Assembly: GCA_964643295.1 (NCBI GenBank)
Contig: CAZXSN010000065.1
Coordinates: 1 to 17,594, forward strand
Reading direction: 5' to 3'
Length of the DNA: 17,594 bases
Source of the DNA: Merdiplasma sp964643295
Lineage (GTDB): Bacteria > Bacillota > Clostridia > Lachnospirales > Lachnospiraceae
Shown here one piece after another: positions 6,405-13,785 of this stretch (the stretch's first letter is position 1; every line of letters begins with the position of its first letter). The notes below the pieces were generated by a model. The model was not told the origin of the DNA, ran no database searches, and saw only the letters and a program-made list of their open reading frames with translations. Made by a program: the position numbers and the translations under genes.

Positions 6405-8225
6405 TCATAGATAATTCTGGATCACGATCTGCAGCGTACGCAGCCCCCGAAACTCATTGATCTCCGGATAATAGGTAACCGACAGGCGGGTTTCGTTCTC
6501 CCTTCCCAAAAAGAGCTTCTCCACTTCCTTGACACCGTACTTCTCCTGAAGATACTTCTTCAGAGCATCCACATCACCGAAATAGAGGGCCTCCATGATG
6601 CGTCCGCCGGAACTTTTCACCTGAAACTTGAGGACATTTTTATTCTTTCCCAGAACACTTGCCCGCAAAAGCTGCAGATTTTTTTCCGCGAACAACGGCT
6701 TTTCATTGCCCTTTCCAAAAGGCTCCAGCACATGAAATTCCTCTACCAGATTCTCCCGGATGTAATCCAGCGGCATTGGCACATCGATGATCACCTTCTC
6801 ACACAGATCGTCATCTGTCAATGTGCATAGGCGGTTAATCTTTTCACGAAAAAGCGGGACATTTTCTTCCTTCAGGGATATCCCGGCTGCCATCGGATGC
6901 CCGCCAAAGCGGATAAAGAGTTCCTGGCACTTCACCAGTTCGTCAAACATCGAATAAGCATCGATCGAGCGGCCGGAACCTTTGACCTCATCGCCGCTTT
7001 TCGTGAGAATAAAGGTGGGCCGGTAATAGCGCTCACGAATCCGTCCCGCAACAATCCCCGCAATGCTCTCGTGACATTCCGGCAGATAAACTACAAGAAC
7101 ACGGTCCTTTCCAAGGTCTGTTGTATCGATTAATTTCGTAGCCTCTTCCACTCCAGATTCTGTCAGGTCCTTGCGCTCCTCGTTCAAAGAAACCAGCTCC
7201 TGCGCAAGCTGTGCAGCCTCGTTCTCATCCTGAGAAAGCAGCAGGCGCAGGGAACGCTTTGCCGTATCCAGCCGTCCCCCGGCATTGATGCAGGGACCCA
7301 GCACGAACCCGACGTGATAGGCATTAAGATGGCGTTCCTCCAGTCCGGTCACGCGGATTAAGGAACGCATCCCTAAGTCCGGGGACTGCTCCAGGGCCCG
7401 CAAGCCAAGTTTTGCCAGAATGCGGTTTTCCCCCACCAGATCCATCACATCGCCGATCGTCGCAAATCCCACATACTGGAGAAATTCATCGGCTTCCCGA
7501 ACCGGTACCTGAAAGACTTCATAAACCATCTGGATCAGCTTCCAGGCAACCGCCGCCCCGCAAAGCTGTTTAAAGGGGTAACCATCGTCCGGCAGTTTGG
7601 GATCAATCAGCACATCCGCCTTGGGCAGATTCCAAACCTTCTTAGGAGCGCTCTTTTCTCCTTCATTTTTCTCTTCTTCCCCGTCGCCGCAGGAAGAAGA
7701 CTGTACATAGGAAAACAGCGGTTCATGATGATCCGTGACCACCACGGTCATGCCCAGCTGCTCCTTCGCATAGGCGATCTGTTCCACGGCAGAGATCCCG
7801 TTATCGCAGGTGACGATCGTATCCACGCCTTCTTCGCAGGCGTACTGCACCAGGCGGATGTTTAAGCCATAGCCGTCCCGCATCCGGTCCGGAATCTCAT
7901 AATCCACCGCCGCGCCCACCCGCGTAAGTCCGCGGTACAAAATGTACGTTGCGGTCACGCCGTCGATGTCGTAATCCCCAATGATGCGGATCTTCTTCCC
8001 TTCCCGGATCTTCCCCTGCAGAAGTTTCGCCGCCTCCAGGCAGCCATTCAGCAAAGAGGCCGGGTGCAGCTGCTCCCGACCGCCGGTTAAGTACTCGGCG
8101 ATAGCCGCATCCCCCACCACATCGCGGTTTCGGATGATGCGGGCCGTCACCTGATCAATGTGAAATTTCTCCCCGATTTGTTTAAAATCGGCTTTCTTTG
8201 CCGCTACAAACCATTTTTCATTCAT
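6405..8225 (-). CDS. recJ: Single-stranded-DNA-specific exonuclease RecJ
   Basis: A 5'-to-3' ssDNA exonuclease of the DHH superfamily acting in recombination (RecF pathway), mismatch and base-excision repair. The 606-residue product has the metal-binding motifs IIGDYDIDGVTAT (Asp84, 86 and 88), VTCDNGIS, and VVTDHHEP (164-169, the DHH motif). The DHHA1 region shows FGGHPMAAGIS, and a C-terminal OB-like domain follows. Conserved GPCINAGGRLDTAKRS is also present. I chose the ATG at 8225 (AGAGG about 10 nt upstream) over the frame opening 12 codons earlier. Odd: right after TDHHEP there is a ~30-residue polar insert rich in Glu and Lys (170-200, including CGDGEEEKNEGEKSAPKK) before the usual 'LIDPK' strand. 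It is the last gene of the moxR-to-recJ array, 110 bp downstream of secDF. Confidence 0.96.
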   Translation of the reverse strand: MNEKWFVAAKKADFKQIGEKFHIDQVTARIIRNRDVVGDAAIAEYLTGGREQLHPASLLNGCLEAAKLLQGKIREGKKIRIIGDYDIDGVTATYILYRGLTRVGAAVDYEIPDRMRDGYGLNIRLVQYACEEGVDTIVTCDNGISAVEQIAYAKEQLGMTVVVTDHHEPLFSYVQSSSCGDGEEEKNEGEKSAPKKVWNLPKADVLIDPKLPDDGYPFKQLCGAAVAWKLIQMVYEVFQVPVREADEFLQYVGFATIGDVMDLVGENRILAKLGLRALEQSPDLGMRSLIRVTGLEERHLNAYHVGFVLGPCINAGGRLDTAKRSLRLLLSQDENEAAQLAQELVSLNEERKDLTESGVEEATKLIDTTDLGKDRVLVVYLPECHESIAGIVAGRIRERYYRPTFILTKSGDEVKGSGRSIDAYSMFDELVKCQELFIRFGGHPMAAGISLKEENVPLFREKINRLCTLTDDDLCEKVIIDVPMPLDYIRENLVEEFHVLEPFGKGNEKPLFAEKNLQLLRASVLGKNKNVLKFQVKSSGGRIMEALYFGDVDALKKYLQEKYGVKEVEKLFLGRENETRLSVTYYPEINEFRGLRTLQIVIQNYL

Positions 8226-8268
8226 CTTTTTATGCCTCTTGCGGCGCCGCGAAACGCGCACAAAGCCA

Positions 8269-8328
8269 AAACGGGCAGGGATCGCCCGTTTAAAAAGCAG
8301 CTGTCTGCCTCTTCGCTCTCCCTGCCCG
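8269..8328 (-). promoter_or_regulatory. Attenuator-like alternative hairpins between secDF and recJ
   Basis: On the minus strand, AAACGGGC (8291-8284) pairs with GCCCGTTT (8276-8269) across a 7-nt loop, and the stem runs into TTTTGG, resembling a weak intrinsic terminator. Upstream, CGGGCAGGGA (8328-8319) is perfectly complementary over 10 bp to TCCCTGCCCG (8281-8272), which is the loop and 3' arm of that hairpin. The two pairings exclude each other, as in terminator/antiterminator switches. The upstream arm begins 8 nt after the secDF stop. A 10-bp perfect palindrome (GCGGCGCCGC, 8241-8250) follows before the recJ ribosome binding site. Confidence 0.45.
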
Positions 8329-8335
8329 CTTCAAG

Positions 8336-10597
8336 TTATCTCTTCTTTTTCTTCTTCGCCTTACCCGCAGACTGTGCCTGCCCGCCTGCCGCAGCAGGCT
8401 CTTTGGCCGGAGTCTTGTCCGCTTCGATGCGCTTTTGTTCCGCTTTCCTTCTCATGATGAACCACAGCGCACCGGTAATGCAGACGGAGGAATATCCGCC
8501 GGCGATGATACCGACCATCAGCGGAAGAGCAAATTCCTTGATGGAGGGAACGCCCAGCACCCAGAGGGCTGCGATCGTCACAAAGGTCGTAAACGTCGTA
8601 TAGATACTTCTTGTCAGCGTCTGTGTGATACTGGCGTTGACCAGATCGGAAAGCTGCGTAGTCTTCGTTCTCGCGCGGAGATTCTCACGCACACGGTCGA
8701 AGATTACGATGGTGGCGTTGATCGAATAACCGACAATCGTCAGCATACAGGCAATGAATGTATTGCCGACTGAGATCCGCACCACCGCATAGCAGCTGAA
8801 CACAACCAGCACATCGTGACAGAGGGCCAGCACGGCGCTGGTCGCAAAGCGGATGTCTGAGAACCTGAACCAGATGTAGATCAGCATGCAGATCACAGCC
8901 ACCACAACCGCGACGACGGCATCCTGACGCATCTCATTGCTGATGGTGGAGGAAATAGTCTCAAAGCTGATGCTCTTCTCCTGCGTTCCGCTCTCTGTTG
9001 TGTATTCGGCGATGCCGATCTGTTCATCCAGAGCAGCCTCCAGCTCCTGCCGTTCGTCCACAGTCAGCACCCGTGTCTTAAAGATTACTTCGTTGCCGCC
9101 GGTAACCTTCTGTGCCTGGATCTCCGCCTCTCCGATCACATCCTGAATGACCGGCTTGATCTCGGAATCGATCTGTTCAATCGTATAGGAGTCATTAAAG
9201 GTGACATCGGTGGAAGTACCGCCTCTAAATTCCATGCTCAGGTTTAAAGCGCCCTTGCCCGTGGCCTGATTGATCAGCATGAAAGCCGGTCCCAAAAGGA
9301 TCGCAACCGCCGCGATGCAAAAGAAGACTTTGCGTTTGCCGACGAAGTCGATCGTCTTGATCTCCTTGGCCTTGCCGAAGTACTTCGCATCCTTCATGCC
9401 CAGCGCATAAGCCGCATTGATCATGATCCTAGACAGCACGCAGGCCGTGAACATGGAGACCACGATACCAAGGGCCAGTGTCTGAGCAAAGCCTTTCACG
9501 GATCCGGTGGCCATAAAGTTCAGCACCAGGCAGGCGATCAGGGTGGTCACGTTGCCGTCAATGATCGCGGAAAGTGCCTTCTTAAACCCGGTATCGATGG
9601 CCGAACGGACCGTCTTTCCAGCCGCGATCTCCTCGCGGATTCTGGCGTAGATAATCACGTTCGCATCCACAGCCATACCAATGGAAAGGATGACACCGGC
9701 GATACCGGATAAGGTCAGCGTCATGTCAAACGCATTCAGAGCGACCAGATCGATGGCCGCATACATAATCAGTGCCAGAGCCGCGATCACGCCCGGGATC
9801 TTGTAGACGATGATCATGAAGATCATAACGATCAGCAGGCCGATGAAACCGGCCACCAGGCTGGTGGAAATCGCACGCTCGCCAAGCTGCGCTCCGACCA
9901 CGTTGGAACGGATCTCCTCCAGTTCCAGGGACAGAGAACCGATTCGAATGGAGGAAGCGAGGTTCGCCGCGCTCTCCGCCGTGAAAGAACCGGAAATGAT
10001 ACATTTCCCGTCCGTGATTGCTTCCTGGACAGTCGGGGCGGAGATCACTTCTCCGTCGTATACAATATTGATCTGATTGCCGACGTTATCGGTTGTCGCT
10101 TTTGCGAACGCCTCACGACCGGCATCCGTGAACGTCAAAGAGACCACATGCTCGGCATTTCCCATGTTGTCGGTCTGTGTTCCGGCCTCGGACGCTTCCA
10201 CCTCCGTGCCGTCCAGCACCACCGTGCCATCGGAAAGTTCAAAGGTCAGGGAACCGGGCTTGCCCAGCTCTTCCAGAATCGTGTTGGCATCTGAAACACC
10301 GGGGATCTCGATGTTGATCCGGTTAGCGCCTTCCTGATAAACGGAGGCCTCTGTGCTGTAATTCTGGACACGCTGCTGCAGCTTGTATACGGTATCCGCC
10401 ATATCTTCGTCAGAAGGATTCGATTCCCCCACCGTCTGATAGGTGATGGAAACACCGCCGGACAGATCCAGCCCCAGTTTGATGTTCTTCGCGGATCCCG
10501 TCCCTGTGGGGCCCCAGCCGACAGATGCCGTAAACACGAGCACGACCAGCAGAACCGCCATCAGGACCGTGACCCATGTGGCTCTTTTCTTGTTCAT
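8336..10597 (-). CDS. secDF: Fused protein translocase subunit SecDF
   Basis: A membrane RND-type protein that uses the proton gradient to help SecYEG/SecA pull proteins across the membrane. The 753-residue product is a SecD-SecF fusion. The SecD half has an N-terminal helix, GLDLSGG (42-48), the periplasm-facing P1 domain, and the transmembrane motif MAVDANVIIYARIREE (308-323). The SecF half has FRGGT (457-461) and SINATIVIFDRVREN (625-639). The C-terminus is a Pro/Ala/Lys-rich cytoplasmic tail ending in KKKKKKR. I chose the ATG at 10597 because AAGGAG lies about 8 nt upstream and the frame extending to 10735 overlaps the maturase gene. Fusion is the common form in Bacillus; many Clostridia have separate genes. 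It lies 101 bp after the SCIFF maturase. Confidence 0.96.
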   Translation of the reverse strand: MNKKRATWVTVLMAVLLVVLVFTASVGWGPTGTGSAKNIKLGLDLSGGVSITYQTVGESNPSDEDMADTVYKLQQRVQNYSTEASVYQEGANRINIEIPGVSDANTILEELGKPGSLTFELSDGTVVLDGTEVEASEAGTQTDNMGNAEHVVSLTFTDAGREAFAKATTDNVGNQINIVYDGEVISAPTVQEAITDGKCIISGSFTAESAANLASSIRIGSLSLELEEIRSNVVGAQLGERAISTSLVAGFIGLLIVMIFMIIVYKIPGVIAALALIMYAAIDLVALNAFDMTLTLSGIAGVILSIGMAVDANVIIYARIREEIAAGKTVRSAIDTGFKKALSAIIDGNVTTLIACLVLNFMATGSVKGFAQTLALGIVVSMFTACVLSRIMINAAYALGMKDAKYFGKAKEIKTIDFVGKRKVFFCIAAVAILLGPAFMLINQATGKGALNLSMEFRGGTSTDVTFNDSYTIEQIDSEIKPVIQDVIGEAEIQAQKVTGGNEVIFKTRVLTVDERQELEAALDEQIGIAEYTTESGTQEKSISFETISSTISNEMRQDAVVAVVVAVICMLIYIWFRFSDIRFATSAVLALCHDVLVVFSCYAVVRISVGNTFIACMLTIVGYSINATIVIFDRVRENLRARTKTTQLSDLVNASITQTLTRSIYTTFTTFVTIAALWVLGVPSIKEFALPLMVGIIAGGYSSVCITGALWFIMRRKAEQKRIEADKTPAKEPAAAGGQAQSAGKAKKKKKR

Positions 10598-10698
10598 TTC
10601 TCTTCTCCTTTTTCCCTTTTTCTTTTCTTCCCCGCTGTCACCACATCCTTTTCTTTCGAGGAAGGAAAGCAGGATAAGACGGCAGTGTTTTGTACAGT

Positions 10699-12054
10699 TT
10701 ATTCGGCCAGAGCGGCCTTGATCATAATGGCGCACTCCACGCGCTTGCGCTCCAGTTCGCAGCCGAGGTCGTAAACGTCATGTATGGTTCCATGAAACAG
10801 ATAAGAATTTGCCGAGCATCCGCCGCTGCAGTAAAACTTGGCAAAGCAGTTCCGGCATTTTTCCCGGGTGTAGACATTGCAGCTTTGAAACTCCTCCACA
10901 ATATCCTCTCTTTTTATCCCCTCATCCACATTTCCCAGAAGGAACGCTTCGTTCCCCACAAACTGGTGGCAGGGATAGAGATCTCCCCAGGGCGTAACCG
11001 CAAGATATTCCGTGCCGGAACCGCAGCCCGCCATCCGCTTATAGACGCAGGGGCCGCCGCTTAAATCGATCATAAAATGGAAGAAGGTAAAGCCCTTTCC
11101 GGCTTTTTCCCTTTCCACCATCTCTTTCGCCAGACGGTCATACTCGTCAAAAAGCTTCGGCAGATCCTCCCATTGCAGGGCGTAGGGCTCCTCAGGCGCT
11201 GCCACCACCGGCTCCATGGAAATCTGACGAAACCCCAGATCGGCGTAATGCAGCACATCCTCGCAGAAGTCCAGGTTGTTTCTCGTATAGGTTCCGCGCA
11301 CGTAGTAGCGCTCCTGTCCCCGGCTGTCGGCAAATTTCTGGAACTTCGGCACGATCAGGTCATAACTGCCCTTCCCGTTTGGAAAAGGCCGCATCGCATC
11401 GTGCACGTCCTTGCGCCCGTCAAGACTTAAAACTACGTTGGACATTTCCCGGTTGCAGAACTCCATGATCTCGTCGTTTAAAAGCACTCCGTTCGTTGTC
11501 AGCGTAAAGCGAAACTTCTTATCGTGCAGCTTTTCCTGTTCTCTCCCATAAAGGACCAGGTCCTTAACCACCTGCCAGTTCAGTAAAGGTTCTCCGCCAA
11601 AGAAATCAACCTCCAGATTGCGGCGGCTCCCGGAATGAGCGATCAGAAAGTCCAGGGCCTTCCGTCCGACCTCAAAACTCATCAGAGAGCGCTTTCCGTG
11701 GTACTCCCCTTCCCCGGCAAAACAGTACTTGCAGGCTAAGTTGCAGTCGTGGGCGATGTGCAGACACAGCGCCTTGACCACCGTTTTGTGCGCCTTGACC
11801 TGCAGCGCAGCGTCTTGGTAGGCATCGTCGGAAAACAAAACCCCGGCAGTAATCAGCTGTCTGCACTCTAAGAGCGCTTCCCTGACCGTCTCCTGCCCGT
11901 ACCGGCCGGAAAGTGCGGCAAAAATCTCGTCGTCGGTTTTTGACTGATTGAAAAGTTCTATGATATCGTATACCACGTCATCCACGACATGCACAGAAGC
12001 GCTGTTGACATCGAGGACGATGTTGTATCCGTTGTTCTTGTATTGATGGACCAC
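10699..12054 (-). CDS. SCIFF peptide maturase, radical SAM/SPASM thioether-forming enzyme
   Basis: A cytoplasmic radical SAM enzyme that crosslinks a cysteine of the SCIFF peptide to a non-alpha carbon of an acceptor residue (ranthipeptide thioether); the studied homologue is CteB of Clostridium thermocellum. The N-terminal RiPP recognition-type domain contains NIVLDVNSASVHVVDDVVYD. The SAM cluster is CNLACKYC (Cys104, Cys108, Cys111), followed by FFGGEP. The SPASM region has CGSGTEYLAVTPWGDLYPCHQ, then CRNCFAKFYCSGGC and a final DLGCELER cysteine, enough for two auxiliary [4Fe-4S] clusters. I chose the GTG at 12054 (451 aa): AAAGGGG lies 7 nt upstream, and known homologues begin near this 'VH(Q/K)(Y/F)K' segment. 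The frame is open to an earlier GTG at 12090. The SCIFF precursor gene is 215 bp upstream. Confidence 0.93.
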   Translation of the reverse strand: MVHQYKNNGYNIVLDVNSASVHVVDDVVYDIIELFNQSKTDDEIFAALSGRYGQETVREALLECRQLITAGVLFSDDAYQDAALQVKAHKTVVKALCLHIAHDCNLACKYCFAGEGEYHGKRSLMSFEVGRKALDFLIAHSGSRRNLEVDFFGGEPLLNWQVVKDLVLYGREQEKLHDKKFRFTLTTNGVLLNDEIMEFCNREMSNVVLSLDGRKDVHDAMRPFPNGKGSYDLIVPKFQKFADSRGQERYYVRGTYTRNNLDFCEDVLHYADLGFRQISMEPVVAAPEEPYALQWEDLPKLFDEYDRLAKEMVEREKAGKGFTFFHFMIDLSGGPCVYKRMAGCGSGTEYLAVTPWGDLYPCHQFVGNEAFLLGNVDEGIKREDIVEEFQSCNVYTREKCRNCFAKFYCSGGCSANSYLFHGTIHDVYDLGCELERKRVECAIMIKAALAE

Positions 12055-12081
12055 TGTGTATCCCCTTTCCGCTTCATCCAC

Positions 12082-12250
12082 AAAAAACACCCGATATCTC
12101 TATCGAGCGGACAAAGTGGCCTTATCAGTCTGAAACTGCAGAAGAAAAACCCGTTATCAAAGCTTTGCGGACCTGCGCAAAGCATACACAGGGGAAGCCG
12201 CGCACAAAAGGCTGCGTTGCAGCGACTTGTCACCGCGTCCTGCCGCAGCC
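12082..12250 (-). promoter_or_regulatory. Three consecutive stem-loops between SCIFF and its maturase
   Basis: On the minus strand, in order: (1) GGCTGCG (12250-12244) pairs with CGCAGCC (12216-12210), enclosing a GC-rich partly self-paired loop and followed at once by TTTT (12209-12206), a leaky intrinsic-terminator shape. (2) GCTTTGCG (12183-12176) pairs with CGCAAAGC (12169-12162), a perfect 8-bp stem with a 6-nt loop. (3) CGATA (12105-12101) pairs with TATCG (12096-12092) around a GAGA tetraloop, followed by GGTG and six T (12087-12082). The last ends about 28 nt before the maturase GTG. A likely role is partial termination or mRNA processing that keeps precursor mRNA in excess over maturase mRNA. 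Confidence 0.5.
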
Positions 12251-12269
12251 TAACACTTGCGCTTTCCTC

Positions 12270-12413
12270 TTATTTGTGATGTTCACAGGTCTGATTGCCT
12301 ACCGTGCAGCTGGTCTTGCAGGCCGACTGGCAGGAGGTCTGGCACTCGCCGCAGCCGCCCTTCTTAACGCTCTCCTGCAGCGATCTCGTATTGAGCGTCT
12401 TGATATGTTTCAT
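12270..12413 (-). CDS. SCIFF ranthipeptide precursor (six cysteines in forty-five residues)
   Basis: A 47-residue ribosomally made peptide precursor modified by the adjacent radical SAM maturase. The leader starts MKHIKTLNTRSLQESVKKGG; the core has exactly six cysteines at 21, 24, 28, 32, 36 and 43, with the family signature CGECQTSCQSACKTSCT. By analogy with the characterised homologue, the thioether should join Cys32 to Thr37, and both are present at those positions. I chose the second of two adjacent ATGs (12413): GGAGG lies 7 nt upstream, against 4 nt for the ATG at 12416. An in-frame ATG at 12455 sits in a palindrome without a ribosome binding site. It is preceded by its own promoter and followed by structured RNA before the maturase. 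The mature product and its biological role are not established here. Confidence 0.95.
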   Translation of the reverse strand: MKHIKTLNTRSLQESVKKGGCGECQTSCQSACKTSCTVGNQTCEHHK

Positions 12414-12449
12414 CATAAGCCCTCCTTTGTTGTGATCCTGTTTTCTTAT

Positions 12450-12541
12450 CCCCATGGGGGCCTGAGTGCGAAAGCGAACGTTTCCTTATCTTTCGCAGCC
12501 CGTTACTGAGCCAGTATAGCACATCCTTTTACAATTTGAAA
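12450..12541 (-). promoter_or_regulatory. Extended -10 promoter and structured 5' leader of the SCIFF gene
   Basis: On the minus strand, TGC plus TATACT (12518-12513) is an extended -10 box; a weak -35 candidate, TTTCAA (12541-12536), lies 17 bp upstream. The promoter overlaps the 3' end of the DUF4129-like gene. Transcription near 12506 gives a leader of about 93 nt. The leader contains GCGAAAG (12496-12490) paired with CTTTCGC (12474-12468) and a perfect 10-bp palindrome CCCCATGGGG (12450-12459). Neither stem has a U-tract, so these are leader structures, not terminators. Confidence 0.5.
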
Positions 12542-13785
12542 GTATTTTTTGCATTCCTGAGAAAATTTACGTCTCTTTCCCCGCATCCGTGCAGACTGTA
12601 GCGGGCTTTCTCATAGAGGGTGTGAAGCTCCTTTGCCTCCTCTAAGTCCATCCCCGCCAATGTTTCCAGTTCCTGCGGGGTTTCCGCACCGCCAGGGACA
12701 GAAGAAAACCGTCTGCGAAGCGTCTTCTTATAAATTCTTCGAATCCTTCGGTTTGCGGATTCGTCCTTTCCTCTCCTTAGGACAACCGCGGAAACTTTTC
12801 TGCCCGCCTCCTTTCGGTCTGCCTCCTCTAAGAAAGTCACCTCATCTTCCTCCCGGATAAAGTTTCTCGAAGCGCTTCTCCAGGCGCCATACAGCAGGTA
12901 AACCGCCACGAAAAGGCCGCCGAAGAGCACCGCGAAGCTCACCAGATCAGAGAGAACCTTAAGCCAGCGGGGAGGCTCTTTGGAACCGCCGAGATCCTCC
13001 AGCAGTTTTTCCCCGGGATTGATGCCTTCCGTAAAGGGCTGCTCCGGCTCCACCTGCGTGACCACTGCTTTTGGGTACTCCCTGTTTTTCAGATATTCAG
13101 CCAGGTCGATGAGCGGTTCCTTTCCGTACAGAATCGCCGGGAGTACGAGACAGACAAAGGAAGCGAAAAGAAATACCGCCAGCAGCCGGTTGACTTTCCG
13201 GATCGTTTTAACCGGCACGTTGCTCATCTCGCCGCGCTTTTCCTTTAAGTATGCTTCGCTGTTTACGATAAACCGGTAAAGCAGGCACACCAGAATATCC
13301 GCCGTCAACAGGAAAAAGATCCAGATCACCTGCGCATACGCCCCGGTGAATAAAGCCCAGAGATCGTACAGCAGAAAGAATACCCCGTGTACGATCTGAG
13401 GCCTGTCTACGACATAGGAGTACTCGCCCTTTTGCAGCCGTACCAGGCAGCGAAGCAGAAAGATGAGAGCGGTAAGCAGCATCGTAAGAGTAAATCCTGC
13501 CGCAAAAAACACCCCCACGCAGATCGCCAGGGACACCAGCACATACTGCCAGAGCGCACGGATCTTTTTTGCCAGAAACCAGCTTACTGTGACCGGTACG
13601 ATAAGGAAAATCCCCTGCGACAAGATGCGTCCGACACTTTCGCCGCTTCGCAGAAAGGCGGCAGGCAGCAGGTAAAATCCGGAGAAAACAAGCACCGCAT
13701 GCACCCAGGAAAGGATTGTCTTTGCCCAGACGGCTTTCGCCTCCCCGTTTATTTCCCCTGTTGAAACCTTTTCCCTGCGTTTCAT
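12529..13785 (-). CDS. Multipass membrane protein with DUF4129-like C-terminus
   Basis: A 418-residue membrane protein. About seven hydrophobic helices are visible: six between ~25 and 220, then one at ~278-300 after an extracytoplasmic-looking Pro-rich loop. A basic, soluble C-terminal domain (~345-412) contains RRIRRIYKKTLRRR, ETPQELETLA and LYEKARYS, matching the usual shape of DUF4129 tails of transglutaminase-like membrane proteins ('Y...R...TP.E.A...L...YE.ARY'). The transglutaminase Cys-His-Asp core is absent. Its ATG overlaps the DUF58 stop (ATGA), indicating translational coupling; GGAGG lies about 10 nt upstream. As third gene of a MoxR/DUF58/DUF4129 set it probably supports envelope protein or cell-wall assembly, but its biochemical role is unknown. 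Confidence 0.75.
   Translation of the reverse strand: MKRREKVSTGEINGEAKAVWAKTILSWVHAVLVFSGFYLLPAAFLRSGESVGRILSQGIFLIVPVTVSWFLAKKIRALWQYVLVSLAICVGVFFAAGFTLTMLLTALIFLLRCLVRLQKGEYSYVVDRPQIVHGVFFLLYDLWALFTGAYAQVIWIFFLLTADILVCLLYRFIVNSEAYLKEKRGEMSNVPVKTIRKVNRLLAVFLFASFVCLVLPAILYGKEPLIDLAEYLKNREYPKAVVTQVEPEQPFTEGINPGEKLLEDLGGSKEPPRWLKVLSDLVSFAVLFGGLFVAVYLLYGAWRSASRNFIREEDEVTFLEEADRKEAGRKVSAVVLRRGKDESANRRIRRIYKKTLRRRFSSVPGGAETPQELETLAGMDLEEAKELHTLYEKARYSLHGCGERDVNFLRNAKNTFKL

Noticed and set aside
12414..12455. Upstream in-frame ATG giving a 61-aa SCIFF precursor
   Set aside because: It lies in the CCCCATGGGG palindrome with no ribosome binding site, whereas GGAGG sits 7 nt before the ATG at 12413 and the family begins MKHIKTLN.
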